Below are positions 7,647 through 15,073 of a stretch of 42,978 bases of DNA, piece after piece. Each line of letters starts with the position of its first letter. Position 1 is the stretch's first letter. Source of the stretch: Acidobacteriota bacterium. Its GTDB lineage: Bacteria > Acidobacteriota > Thermoanaerobaculia > Gp7-AA8. The notes below the pieces were generated by a model. It saw nothing but the letters and a program-made list of their open reading frames with translations. It made no database searches and was not told the origin of the DNA. The stretch spans positions 1-42,978 of the forward strand of contig JAFAOU010000161.1 in the NCBI GenBank assembly GCA_019247495.1, written 5' to 3'. The position numbers and the translations under genes were made by a program.

Positions 7647-7868
7647 ATGCTCCGCAAGATCATCGGCATCATCGCCATCGTCTCTCTTTGCAGCGCCTGC
7701 GGCGGCGGCAAGCCCGCGGAAAGCACGGCCGAATCATCCGAAACCGTGAAATCGACAGCTACAGGAACCACCGCCACGGAGACCGGCGCGGGCGCGCCTG
7801 TGACGAACACCGCCGCGACGACGAGCAGTGCCACAACAGCTACGAGCGGCTCAACCGGCACTCACTAA
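7647..7868 (+). CDS. Small Thr/Ser-rich lipoprotein, unknown function
   Basis: 73 residues with a lipoprotein-type leader MLRKIIGIIAIVSLCSAC and probable lipidation at C18. Position -3 is Cys rather than the usual Leu, so the lipobox is atypical. The mature part is almost entirely low-complexity Thr, Ser, Ala and Gly and looks like an unfolded tether with no domain. CCGGAGG at 7634-7640, 6 nt before the ATG, is a strong ribosome-binding site and decides the start over an in-frame ATG at 7626. The gene lies 14 nt before the caspase-like gene on the same strand. Its linker resembles that of the DUF4142 lipoprotein at 8897. Confidence 0.7.
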   Translation: MLRKIIGIIAIVSLCSACGGGKPAESTAESSETVKSTATGTTATETGAGAPVTNTAATTSSATTATSGSTGTH

Positions 7869-7882
7869 GCATCGCGCATCAC

Positions 7883-8833
7883 ATGTTCACGATCCGACGA
7901 CGATTGCTTCCGCTGCTGTGCCTTGTTGCGGCAGTTCGCGGCGCGGCGCTGGACAACAGCAGCCTTCACCTTCTCGATCGCGCCTGGCCCGACGTTGCCT
8001 CGCGAAACGTGAGCGAGATCGGGCGCGGCGTTGGCGTCGTCTTCAGTCCCGATCTCTCCGTCCCGGACAACTGCCGTTTCTACGAGTCGCTCGGCTTCGC
8101 CTGTTTTCAGGATGCGGACTGGGAAAAAGTCCTCGACGCCGTGCACCGGCACAACGTGCTGTATCCCGAACGGCGCATCTTCACGCTCATTCTCGAAACG
8201 CACGGCACGAACGGCAACGGGCTGAAGCTGCAGACGAGCTACGACCCGGACGCCGGCCGCTCCTATATCTCCGCCGGCGCGTTGCAGCAGCGGCTCGAGC
8301 CGGAAGGGATTTACTACGTGATCATCAGCGCGTGCAATTCGGGACGGCTGCTTCGACCGGCGATTTACAACCAGCTCGATCCCAACAACGGCGACAAGCT
8401 CTTCCTCCCCGCGACCAAAGGGATCGTGAATGCGTCGCCGGATTTCGTGGCGTCACGCAGCGCAGTCATGATCATCACGCCGGAGTCGAGCCACATCGAG
8501 ACGACGCTGGTGGGAAAAATCGCCGAGCTCTCCCCCTCCGCCCGCCGGGCCATCACCGACTCCGCCAAGTCCCTCGGCATCAAGCCTCCGACGGAGTTCG
8601 CCGTCTCCGACATGATGACGGCCATGCTGACGCGCGACTCGCAACTGCAACTCAGTTCCGGCAGCTATGTGGACGAACTCTCCCGCGCCGCCGCAACAGT
8701 CGATCGCAGCGAGCAGCTCTTCACGAAGTTCGTCCGTTACGTGAACGCCGTCTCCGCGAAGCAATACCCGCCGACGGAGAAGAAGAAACCGGCCGTCGCG
8801 CGCAAAGCTCCCCGGAAAAAGCGGGTCAACTGA
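7883..8833 (+). CDS. Secreted caspase-like (clan CD) cysteine peptidase candidate
   Basis: 316 residues with a signal peptide (about 1-21, cut near VRGAA). The core has the two hallmark blocks of clan CD peptidases (caspases, legumain C13, gingipains): a hydrophobic strand ending in His-Gly (FTLILETHG, H107-G108) and a second strand ending in Ala-Cys (YYVIISACNSG, A150-C151). H107 and C151 would form the dyad. The strand order and the CNSG ending look closest to C13-like enzymes. The C-terminus (about 295-316) is strongly basic (KKKPAVARKAPRKKRVN). No family was confirmed; the enzyme call is motif-based inference. It sits between two lipoprotein genes, so an envelope role is likely. Confidence 0.6.
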   Translation: MFTIRRRLLPLLCLVAAVRGAALDNSSLHLLDRAWPDVASRNVSEIGRGVGVVFSPDLSVPDNCRFYESLGFACFQDADWEKVLDAVHRHNVLYPERRIFTLILETHGTNGNGLKLQTSYDPDAGRSYISAGALQQRLEPEGIYYVIISACNSGRLLRPAIYNQLDPNNGDKLFLPATKGIVNASPDFVASRSAVMIITPESSHIETTLVGKIAELSPSARRAITDSAKSLGIKPPTEFAVSDMMTAMLTRDSQLQLSSGSYVDELSRAAATVDRSEQLFTKFVRYVNAVSAKQYPPTEKKKPAVARKAPRKKRVN

Positions 8834-8896
8834 CGCTGGAGCACTTCGTGCACAAACACCGGACGGTACCGTGACACGAAAGGAGCGATTCAGAAA

Positions 8897-9547
8897 ATGA
8901 GGAAGATGAAAAATTACCCGTGGATTCTCGCGCTCATCTGCGCGCTGGCGATGATGGCTTTCGCCTGCCATCACGAGACGAATAACAACGACACCACCGA
9001 CACATCGACGACGACTACGAGCGCAACCGATACGTCGACGACGTCGTCGACCACCGGAGCCGCCGGCTCCGACACGTCAGGCACGAACACGACTTCGAGC
9101 GCGGCGGCGACAGTCGATCCCGGCGATCAGGAGTTCATGAACAAAGCGGCCCAGGGCGGCATGGCCGAAGTAATCCTCGGGCAGATGGCATCCTCGAAGG
9201 GCACCAGCCCGGATGTGAAGAACTTCGGCAACCGCATGGTCAGCGATCACGGCAAAGCAAACGACGAGCTGAAACAACTCGCGCAGACCAAAGGCGTGAC
9301 CCTCCCCGCGGACATCGACGACGAGAGCAAGAAGATGTCGGACAAACTCTCGAAGTTGAACGGGAAGGACTTCGACAAGGAGTACATCGGCGGCATGGTC
9401 GAGGACCACGAGAAGGATGTGAAGGAGTTCGAGAAGGCGTCGAAAGATGCGAAGGACCCGGACCTGAAAGCGTGGGCGACGAAGACGCTTCCGACACTGC
9501 AGGATCACCTCAAGATGGCCAAAGAAGCGAAATCGAAACTGAAGTAG
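8897..9547 (+). CDS. DUF4142 domain lipoprotein
   Basis: 216 residues. A lipoprotein leader ends in the lipobox MAFAC (C24). A linker of about 50 residues made of Thr, Ser, Asp and Asn repeats follows. Then comes a helical DUF4142 domain (about 75-216) with DQEFMNKAAQGGMAEVILGQ, VKNFGNRMVSDHGKANDEL and EYIGGMVEDHEKDVKEFEKA. The His and Glu-rich helices resemble a ferritin-like bundle, and family members are exported proteins of unclear function. An AGGAG at about 8881 is 12 nt from this ATG, while an in-frame ATG at 8906 is further away. An intrinsic terminator follows the gene. Confidence 0.9.
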   Translation: MRKMKNYPWILALICALAMMAFACHHETNNNDTTDTSTTTTSATDTSTTSSTTGAAGSDTSGTNTTSSAAATVDPGDQEFMNKAAQGGMAEVILGQMASSKGTSPDVKNFGNRMVSDHGKANDELKQLAQTKGVTLPADIDDESKKMSDKLSKLNGKDFDKEYIGGMVEDHEKDVKEFEKASKDAKDPDLKAWATKTLPTLQDHLKMAKEAKSKLK

Positions 9548-9573
9548 ACGTTTCGTTTCGATGGATGTTTACG

Positions 9574-9602
9574 AACGCGCCGGTGCGAGCCGGCGCGTTT
9601 TT
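9574..9602 (+). terminator. Intrinsic terminator after the DUF4142 gene
   Basis: A perfect 10-bp GC-rich stem, AACGCGCCGG (9574-9583) with CCGGCGCGTT (9590-9599), a 6-nt loop and a run of five T at 9598-9602. It lies 27 nt after the stop of the DUF4142 lipoprotein gene and separates it from the next lipoprotein gene. Confidence 0.8.
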
Positions 9603-9616
9603 GTCTGGGCGCCGAT

Positions 9617-9632
9617 CGTCAACACGTTGACG
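9617..9632. promoter_or_regulatory. Perfect 7-bp palindrome, possible operator
   Basis: CGTCAACACGTTGACG has 7-bp arms around a 2-nt centre. It lies 37 nt before the ATG of the small lipoprotein at 9669 and after the terminator, where a promoter for that gene should be. A regulator site is an inference from position and symmetry only. Confidence 0.35.
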
Positions 9633-9668
9633 TGCTTCTTCGTCTGATCGGAGAAGGAGCAACACACC

Positions 9669-9881
9669 ATGAAACGACTCATCTCAGCATCGATCATCGC
9701 GGCCAGTCTGATGATGGCCGCCTGCACCACAACCGTTGTCGCCCGTCCTCCACGGCCGGGCCTCGTGCTCGTCGAAGGACGCTGGGTGGAAGCGCCCCGC
9801 GTTGGCGCGGTCTGGATCGCGCCGCATTGGGAGCGCCGCGCATTCCGCCGCGTCTGGATCGCCGGTTACTGGCGCTACTGA
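9669..9881 (+). CDS. Small YXWXXW-type repeat lipoprotein
   Basis: 70 residues. A lipoprotein leader ends in MMAAC (C19). The mature part has tryptophan-rich repeats: GRWVEAP, VWIAPHWERRA and VWIAGYWRY. This spacing of W, G and H/Y resembles the YXWGXW-repeat proteins, short exported proteins of unknown function. AGAAGGAG, 9 nt before the ATG, supports the start. The last codons overlap the end of the convergent DUF5990 gene by 7 nt. An upstream terminator and palindrome suggest its own promoter. Confidence 0.78.
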   Translation: MKRLISASIIAASLMMAACTTTVVARPPRPGLVLVEGRWVEAPRVGAVWIAPHWERRAFRRVWIAGYWRY

Positions 9882-10291
9882 GCGACGTTCCAGCCACCGC
9901 CGAGCAACGGCACGGTCGCGCAGGCGGGGCCTCCGTCGCGCGCCGTGCCGGCGATGCGGGCTTCGATGACGGATCCTTTTTTGATCATGCTCCAAGTGAT
10001 TCCGCCAAGCGGAACCTTCGCGCGCCGCGTCCACCGCGAGTTCGGCTCGCCGCCCAGCGTGCCGGAGTTGACGTAAACGAACCGGCCGCCGACGGGGCCT
10101 TGCGCAAATGGTCCGAGAAAGTTGGGAGCGCCGCCGGATCCGTCGTCGCGCGCGCGGACGGAGAATTCGAAAACCTGTTGCGTCGCGTTCGCCGAGGTTG
10201 CCTCGAGCAGTTCGACCTTGCCGCGCTGCACGGCAAAGCGCACCGGCGGGTTCTCGACGATGATTCGGAGAGAAACGTTTTGATCAGTCAT
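9875..10291 (-). CDS. DUF5990 family protein
   Basis: 138 residues, no signal peptide and no membrane segment. The pattern LRIIVENPP near the start, VFEFSVRAR in the middle, PNFLGPFAQGPVGGRFVYVNSG and a closing basic strand pair match the DUF5990 family of small cytoplasmic beta-rich proteins of unknown function. It is the last gene of the minus-strand run containing the glycosyltransferase and fad genes, 7 nt after the glycosyltransferase stop, so it is probably co-transcribed. Confidence 0.75.
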   Translation of the reverse strand: MTDQNVSLRIIVENPPVRFAVQRGKVELLEATSANATQQVFEFSVRARDDGSGGAPNFLGPFAQGPVGGRFVYVNSGTLGGEPNSRWTRRAKVPLGGITWSMIKKGSVIEARIAGTARDGGPACATVPLLGGGWNVAQ

Positions 10292-10298
10292 AGCAACG

Positions 10299-12083
10299 TT
10301 ACCCGAACGAAAGGCCGCGAATCGTCATCCCCAACTCCCGCGGCTCGTGCATCGTTTGATCGATCGACAGGTCGAGCAGGTTCGGCGCGGCGCCCGGAGC
10401 GGGAGTCACGTTGTACTCGCGATCATCCTCGTAGACGGCCGGAAAGCGGTCGATCACGCGGCCGTTGAGCGCGATGGTGATCGTGGCGTGGGCGACGACT
10501 AAGGCGTTCGGCACGCGAAATTGAATCCGCAGCATCGTCGCGCCGGGCGACGGAGGAAGCCGCGTCACGGAGTGGCCGGTCATCGCTCGCATTTCGAACG
10601 GAATCTCACGCACCGGCGGATACCAGCCCGCGATGAATTGCGGCGGAGTCTCCACCGGGAAGACGCCCGCGTCGAAGTAGTGTCGCCGCGCGATGTTCCA
10701 GAGGTGTCCGCGCTCGCGATGGAACACGAGCGCTCCGCGATCTTTCGCACCGGCCTCGGCGAGAATCCACGGTCTGCGGCTGCCGATCGAGAGCGGCATG
10801 GCCCGCTTGTCGAGCACGTGAATGTAGGGATAACGCGGCAAGAGATACAAGAGGAACGGGTCGATATCGCCCGCGACGAATAACTCGTCGGTGCGGCGAT
10901 CGAGGTGTTGGGCCACCGCTTCGACGGCGAGCACCGAAGGAGCCTTGGTGTTGCGGACTACGGCCAGAGCGGGCAGCGTCCAGACGAAGAACGATGCGAT
11001 GAGGGATGCGCCGGCGAACGCCTCGAGTCGCGGCCAGGCGCGCGTGAGCCGGCGGATGCCGTCGGCGGCGAGGATCGCGAACAATGGACAGTAGCCGATG
11101 GAGAACCGGTTGATGCTGTAGCGGTCGAGCATCATCCATGCGAGGACTGCAAACGGCCCGAAGCTGAGCACGAGCCAACCGATTGCGCGGTCACGCGAGG
11201 CGAAGGCGCCGCCGATGGAAACGAAAACGGGGATCGAAGTGACGAAGCCGAGTCCAATCGACTGGTATTGCTTGATGAAGAAGCGATCGAAGAGGCGCCA
11301 CAACGGTGGGCGGGACGGGCTGCGGAAGGAGTCGACGCGGGTGATGTACTGGCCGTGCTCCTTTGCGGAGGCGAAGTACGGCTGCGCTCCGCCGGTCGCG
11401 GCAATCGCGCCTCCGAACGCGACGGCGACGATGGCCGCGCCGACCAGCGCGGCAAACACGACGTCCCGCCAGGCGGCACGGGCCCGATAGACCGTGGCCA
11501 GCACGCCGGGCGCGAGCCCGATCAGAAAGTTCTGCGGACGAATTCCGGCAGCAAGCGCCAGGAGCACGGACCCGATCAGATACGCGTTCGCATCGCGGCA
11601 TCCACGGAAGAGAAACGCGACTGCGAAGACGACCAGGACCACCGAGGGGACGTCGCTGAATGCACTTCCGCCGAAGAACCAGGCATTCGGAAAAAAGGCG
11701 CAGAGTGCGCCGGCGATCGTGGCGGTGACGAACGGAAAGCGTAACTCGCGCGCGAGAAAAAAGATCGCGGGAAAGACGAGCATCCCCGCGGCAAGGTTGA
11801 CTGCCTGAAGAGCGCGGAAATCATTCGGAATGACCGTCCGCACGATTCTTCCCAGTGCGATGTACACGGGGAATCCGGGCGGATGCGGGTGGTGGAGCGT
11901 TACGTCATAAGAACGCATCCCGAGGCAGAAAAGCGCCTCGTCCCATTCCCAAAGAGAGCGGGCCATCGCCAGAAACCGCGTTCCCGCACAAAACAGTGCG
12001 AGAAGCCAAAATGCGAGGCGCTGATACGGCGTCAATGACGAAGGTGGTTGGCTGAAGTCCATCACCGGAACGCGCGAAAGCAT
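10299..12083 (-). CDS. GT39/ArnT-like GT-C membrane glycosyltransferase
   Basis: 594 residues with about 11-12 hydrophobic segments and a soluble C-terminal part from about residue 420. In the first loop, SLWEWDEALFCLG carries the acidic residues typical of GT-C enzymes that use polyprenyl-phosphate sugars (ArnT, PMT family). The HHPHPPGFPVYIALGRI stretch is the substrate-loop signature often seen in family-39-like proteins. The C-terminal region (ITIALNGRVIDRFPAVYEDD) looks like a beta-sandwich. The acceptor is unknown; a surface glycan or lipid is likely. It lies 15 nt after the methyltransferase gene, suggesting an operon. An ATG at 12062 (MDFSQPP) is an alternative start; neither has a Shine-Dalgarno sequence. 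Confidence 0.8.
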   Translation of the reverse strand: MLSRVPVMDFSQPPSSLTPYQRLAFWLLALFCAGTRFLAMARSLWEWDEALFCLGMRSYDVTLHHPHPPGFPVYIALGRIVRTVIPNDFRALQAVNLAAGMLVFPAIFFLARELRFPFVTATIAGALCAFFPNAWFFGGSAFSDVPSVVLVVFAVAFLFRGCRDANAYLIGSVLLALAAGIRPQNFLIGLAPGVLATVYRARAAWRDVVFAALVGAAIVAVAFGGAIAATGGAQPYFASAKEHGQYITRVDSFRSPSRPPLWRLFDRFFIKQYQSIGLGFVTSIPVFVSIGGAFASRDRAIGWLVLSFGPFAVLAWMMLDRYSINRFSIGYCPLFAILAADGIRRLTRAWPRLEAFAGASLIASFFVWTLPALAVVRNTKAPSVLAVEAVAQHLDRRTDELFVAGDIDPFLLYLLPRYPYIHVLDKRAMPLSIGSRRPWILAEAGAKDRGALVFHRERGHLWNIARRHYFDAGVFPVETPPQFIAGWYPPVREIPFEMRAMTGHSVTRLPPSPGATMLRIQFRVPNALVVAHATITIALNGRVIDRFPAVYEDDREYNVTPAPGAAPNLLDLSIDQTMHEPRELGMTIRGLSFG

Positions 12084-12098
12084 CTCATAAACAACGGA

Positions 12099-12887
12099 TC
12101 ACGCTTCCTTCGCCCGAGCGACGAAATAGAAGTTCTGGACCACAGGCGCAAAGAGACGCTCCAGAAAATGGTCCGCGATATTGACGGCCGAAGTCAGCCG
12201 CCGGCCGGAACGCAACGAGGCCGGCAGTCGGTTGAATGAGTTGCGTGGCAGAAAACCGTACCGCCCGAACTCGGCCATCGCGAAACCGGCGTCTCCCACC
12301 AGAGCGGCAAGATTGGACGCTCCGAAACGGAATTTGTGAAACTTGACGCTCTCCGCCACGTGGCGATACCGGCGGCCATACGCGACGCGCGCAAGAGCCT
12401 CGATGTAGCTGAGCCGGTTCGGGACGTGATACGCGATCAGCGTTCCCGCGGACGACAATACCCTTCGCAACTCCTTCAAACTTCCTGACTCTGTGCCGCC
12501 AACTTCTCTGACGTGCTCGAGAACGCCCACGCTGAAGGCCGCGTCGAACGAATTCGCAGGAAACGGTAGCAATACCGCTTCGTTGCCGCGCACGAGTGTG
12601 AGCCTGCTGCGTTCCTCCGCGCTCAATGCGGTGAAGACCTGAGGAGAGTCTTCCAGGGAGTACGCCGTAACGCGGTAGCCGCGTTTGAGAAGGTAGTACG
12701 AGAAGTGACCGCGCCCGCAGCCCCAGTCGAGTACGGCCGAGCCGGGCGCTACGTACGATTCGGTTAACTCGTAAAGCTTTCGATACTGATTCGCGGCGGG
12801 CAGACTCTGGAACTGGTCGATCGTTTCGCCGTAATGCGCGCCGATCTCGTCGTAGATCTGTGCGACTTCTGTCTCGAACGGGAGCAT
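12099..12887 (-). CDS. Class I SAM-dependent methyltransferase
   Basis: 262 residues from the ATG at 12887. The Rossmann core has motif I AVLDWGCGRGHFS (SAM-binding GxGxG type), an acidic end of strand 2 (AYSLEDSP), and FDAAFSVGVLEHV, typical of methyltransferases in surface-glycan and secondary-metabolite loci. RVLSSAGTLIAYHVPNRLSYIE follows. The substrate is unknown; the next gene is a GT-C glycosyltransferase, so a sugar or lipid-linked substrate is plausible. An in-frame GTG at 12956 would add 23 residues and overlap the end of fadJ by 23 nt. The shorter form is preferred because it begins at the conserved fold (MLPFETEVAQIYDEIG), but neither start has a Shine-Dalgarno sequence. Confidence 0.85.
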   Translation of the reverse strand: MLPFETEVAQIYDEIGAHYGETIDQFQSLPAANQYRKLYELTESYVAPGSAVLDWGCGRGHFSYYLLKRGYRVTAYSLEDSPQVFTALSAEERSRLTLVRGNEAVLLPFPANSFDAAFSVGVLEHVREVGGTESGSLKELRRVLSSAGTLIAYHVPNRLSYIEALARVAYGRRYRHVAESVKFHKFRFGASNLAALVGDAGFAMAEFGRYGFLPRNSFNRLPASLRSGRRLTSAVNIADHFLERLFAPVVQNFYFVARAKEA

Positions 12888-12933
12888 GGCCTGGAAGCTT
12901 GAATCCGCAATCAGGACCGTTCGACCGATCGGA

Positions 12934-15069
12934 TCATCGATAGAACTTCCCGTCACGTTCGGCGAGCTTGCGCAGCGCCGCCGTGGCGAGGAAGCGTTTG
13001 CCGTGCTTCTGAAACAGATCGTCGAGCCGGGCCAGGATGTACGGCAGCCCGAGTTTGTCGGCGTAGCGCAGCAGGCCTCCGCGGAACGGCGGAAAGCCGG
13101 TGCCCATGATCATCGCGAGATCCAACTCCGCGGGCGAGGCCACGATTTTCTCGTCGAGGATCATGGCCGCTTCGTTCACCATCGCGAAGATCATCCGCTC
13201 CACGACTGCCGGCGCGTCGGCGGGACGGGTCGAACGGATGTTCAGGAGTTTGTAGACTGAGGGATCGGGGCCCTGGCGCTTGCCGCCTTCGTAGAGATAG
13301 AGGCCTTTCCCGTTTTTCTTGCCGTAGCGGCCGTCGCCGTAGAGCGTCTCGACGACGTGCGACGGCTCCATGCGATCGCCGAACGCGCCGCCCAGGATCT
13401 TGGCGACTTTCGCGGCGACGTCGATGCCGACTTCGTCGAGTAGCGCCATCGGTCCCATCGGCATCCCGAAGTCGACCATCGCTTTGTCGAGCGACTCGAT
13501 GGAGTTGCCTTCCTCGAGCAGGAAGCCGGACTCGTTCATGTACGGCCCGAGGATGCGATTGACGACGAAGCCGGGTCCGTCGTTGCAGTAAACGACCGTC
13601 TTGCCGAGCTTCCGTGCGAAGTTGGCGACCGTGACCATGGCCACGTCGGAGGTCTTCGCCCCTCGTATTACCTCGACGAGCGGCATGCGGTCGACCGGAT
13701 TGAAGAAGTGCATGCCGGCGACGTTCTCGGGATGCACGGCCTGGGCGGCGATGTCGGTGATCGGAATGGTGGACGTGTTGGTGGCGAAGATGGCGCCGGT
13801 TCTGGCGGTCGCTTCGAATTCGCCGAGCACCTGCCGTTTGACGTCGAGATTCTCGACGACCGCTTCGACGACCAGTTCGCAGCGCTCGAATCCGCTCCAG
13901 TCGGTAGTGGAGGTGATGCGCGCCAGTTTCCGCTGCATCTCGCCGCGGGTCATGCGGCGGCGATCGACTTTCTTCTTCCAGATTTTCGCGGCTGCTTTCA
14001 TGCCGCCGGCGATCGCTTTCCAGTTGATGTCGCGCATCCGCACGGCGGCGTCGGTCTTGTCGGCGATGAGTTGGGCGATGCCGCCGCCCATGATGCCCGC
14101 GCCGAGGACGCCGGCGTCGCGCACTTCGACCGGCGAGGCGGCGATCCGCTCTTTTTTCGACTCCTCCATCATGAAGAACAGCCGGATGAGGTTCTGCGCA
14201 ACTTCGCACTTCGGACCGACGATGAGCGGGACGACGGCTTCGACTTCGCGTGCGAGGCCGCGCTCGACGCCCGCGGACATGCCGTACTCCATGACGTCGA
14301 TGGCGGCCAGCGGCGCGGGATAGTGGCCGTGCGTCTGGTTCATGACCGCTTTGCGCGCCTTACCGAAGATGACGCGCCGGGCGAGCGGATTGCCTTCGAC
14401 GTAGAACTTGGTGCGGCCGCTACCGCGGCGTTTGGGCTTCGTCGAGAACTGTTTGGCGATATCGAGCAGGATCGCGGCAGGAACAACTTCGTCGACGAGT
14501 CCCATCCGCTTCGCTCGCTTTCCGTCGAGCGTTTTGCCGTTGAGGATGATGTCGAGCGCGGCCGGAAGGCCGATCAGCCGCGGCAGCTTCGTTGTGCCGC
14601 CCCAGGCGGGGAAGATGCCGAGCTTCGTCTCCGGCAATCCGATCTGCGCGCGCGGGCTGTCGGACATGACGCGGTAGTCGCACGTGATGGCCAGCTCGCA
14701 GCCGCCGCCGAGCGCCGCGCCGTTGATTGCAGCGACCGTAACTTGCGGTAGCTTCGAGAAGCGATGAATTGTCTGTTGGCCGAAGCGGGTGTACTCGGCG
14801 GCCTGTTCCGCGGACGTCGCTTTCGAAAACTCCGTGACGTCCGCGCCGGCGATGAAGATGGACGGCTTGCCGGAGGCGATGATCACGCGCTTGATGTCGC
14901 GATCGTTTTCAAGTTCGTCCACGACCGCCGCGAACTCGGACATGACGGCGGTCGAAAATTTATTGACCTTCTCGCCGGGAAGATCGAACCAGACAGTAGC
15001 GAGATCTCCTTCGCGCTCGATACGGAACGCGGAGCCGGTCCGCGCCGGTGTTTCAGCCAGGGTGGTCAT
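12934..15069 (-). CDS. fadJ: Fatty-acid oxidation enzyme: enoyl-CoA hydratase / 3-hydroxyacyl-CoA dehydrogenase
   Basis: About 711 residues with two enzymes in one chain, catalysing hydration of enoyl-CoA and NAD-dependent oxidation of 3-hydroxyacyl-CoA. The N-terminal crotonase domain (about 15-200) has the oxyanion loop SIFIAGADVTEF and the catalytic-glutamate regions GGGCELAITCDYR and GLPETKLGIFPAWGGT. The dehydrogenase half (about 305-600) has the NAD loop GAGIMGGGIAQ, the catalytic His segment MHFFNPVDRMPLVEV and NDGPGFVVNRILGPY. The thiolase partner is not in this window. The ATG at 15069 leaves a 4-nt gap to fadD; an ATG at 15099 would overlap fadD by 26 nt and has no ribosome-binding site. 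Confidence 0.95.
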   Translation of the reverse strand: MTTLAETPARTGSAFRIEREGDLATVWFDLPGEKVNKFSTAVMSEFAAVVDELENDRDIKRVIIASGKPSIFIAGADVTEFSKATSAEQAAEYTRFGQQTIHRFSKLPQVTVAAINGAALGGGCELAITCDYRVMSDSPRAQIGLPETKLGIFPAWGGTTKLPRLIGLPAALDIILNGKTLDGKRAKRMGLVDEVVPAAILLDIAKQFSTKPKRRGSGRTKFYVEGNPLARRVIFGKARKAVMNQTHGHYPAPLAAIDVMEYGMSAGVERGLAREVEAVVPLIVGPKCEVAQNLIRLFFMMEESKKERIAASPVEVRDAGVLGAGIMGGGIAQLIADKTDAAVRMRDINWKAIAGGMKAAAKIWKKKVDRRRMTRGEMQRKLARITSTTDWSGFERCELVVEAVVENLDVKRQVLGEFEATARTGAIFATNTSTIPITDIAAQAVHPENVAGMHFFNPVDRMPLVEVIRGAKTSDVAMVTVANFARKLGKTVVYCNDGPGFVVNRILGPYMNESGFLLEEGNSIESLDKAMVDFGMPMGPMALLDEVGIDVAAKVAKILGGAFGDRMEPSHVVETLYGDGRYGKKNGKGLYLYEGGKRQGPDPSVYKLLNIRSTRPADAPAVVERMIFAMVNEAAMILDEKIVASPAELDLAMIMGTGFPPFRGGLLRYADKLGLPYILARLDDLFQKHGKRFLATAALRKLAERDGKFYR

Positions 15070-15073
15070 GGGT

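Noticed and set aside
9632..10468. Plus-strand 278-codon open frame over the DUF5990 and glycosyltransferase ends
   Set aside because: Arg-rich shadow frame with no domain; the opposite-strand genes have clear family features.
13708..14751. Long plus-strand open frame (347 codons) opposite fadJ
   Set aside because: Typical antisense shadow in a high-GC gene; fadJ motifs on the minus strand are unambiguous.
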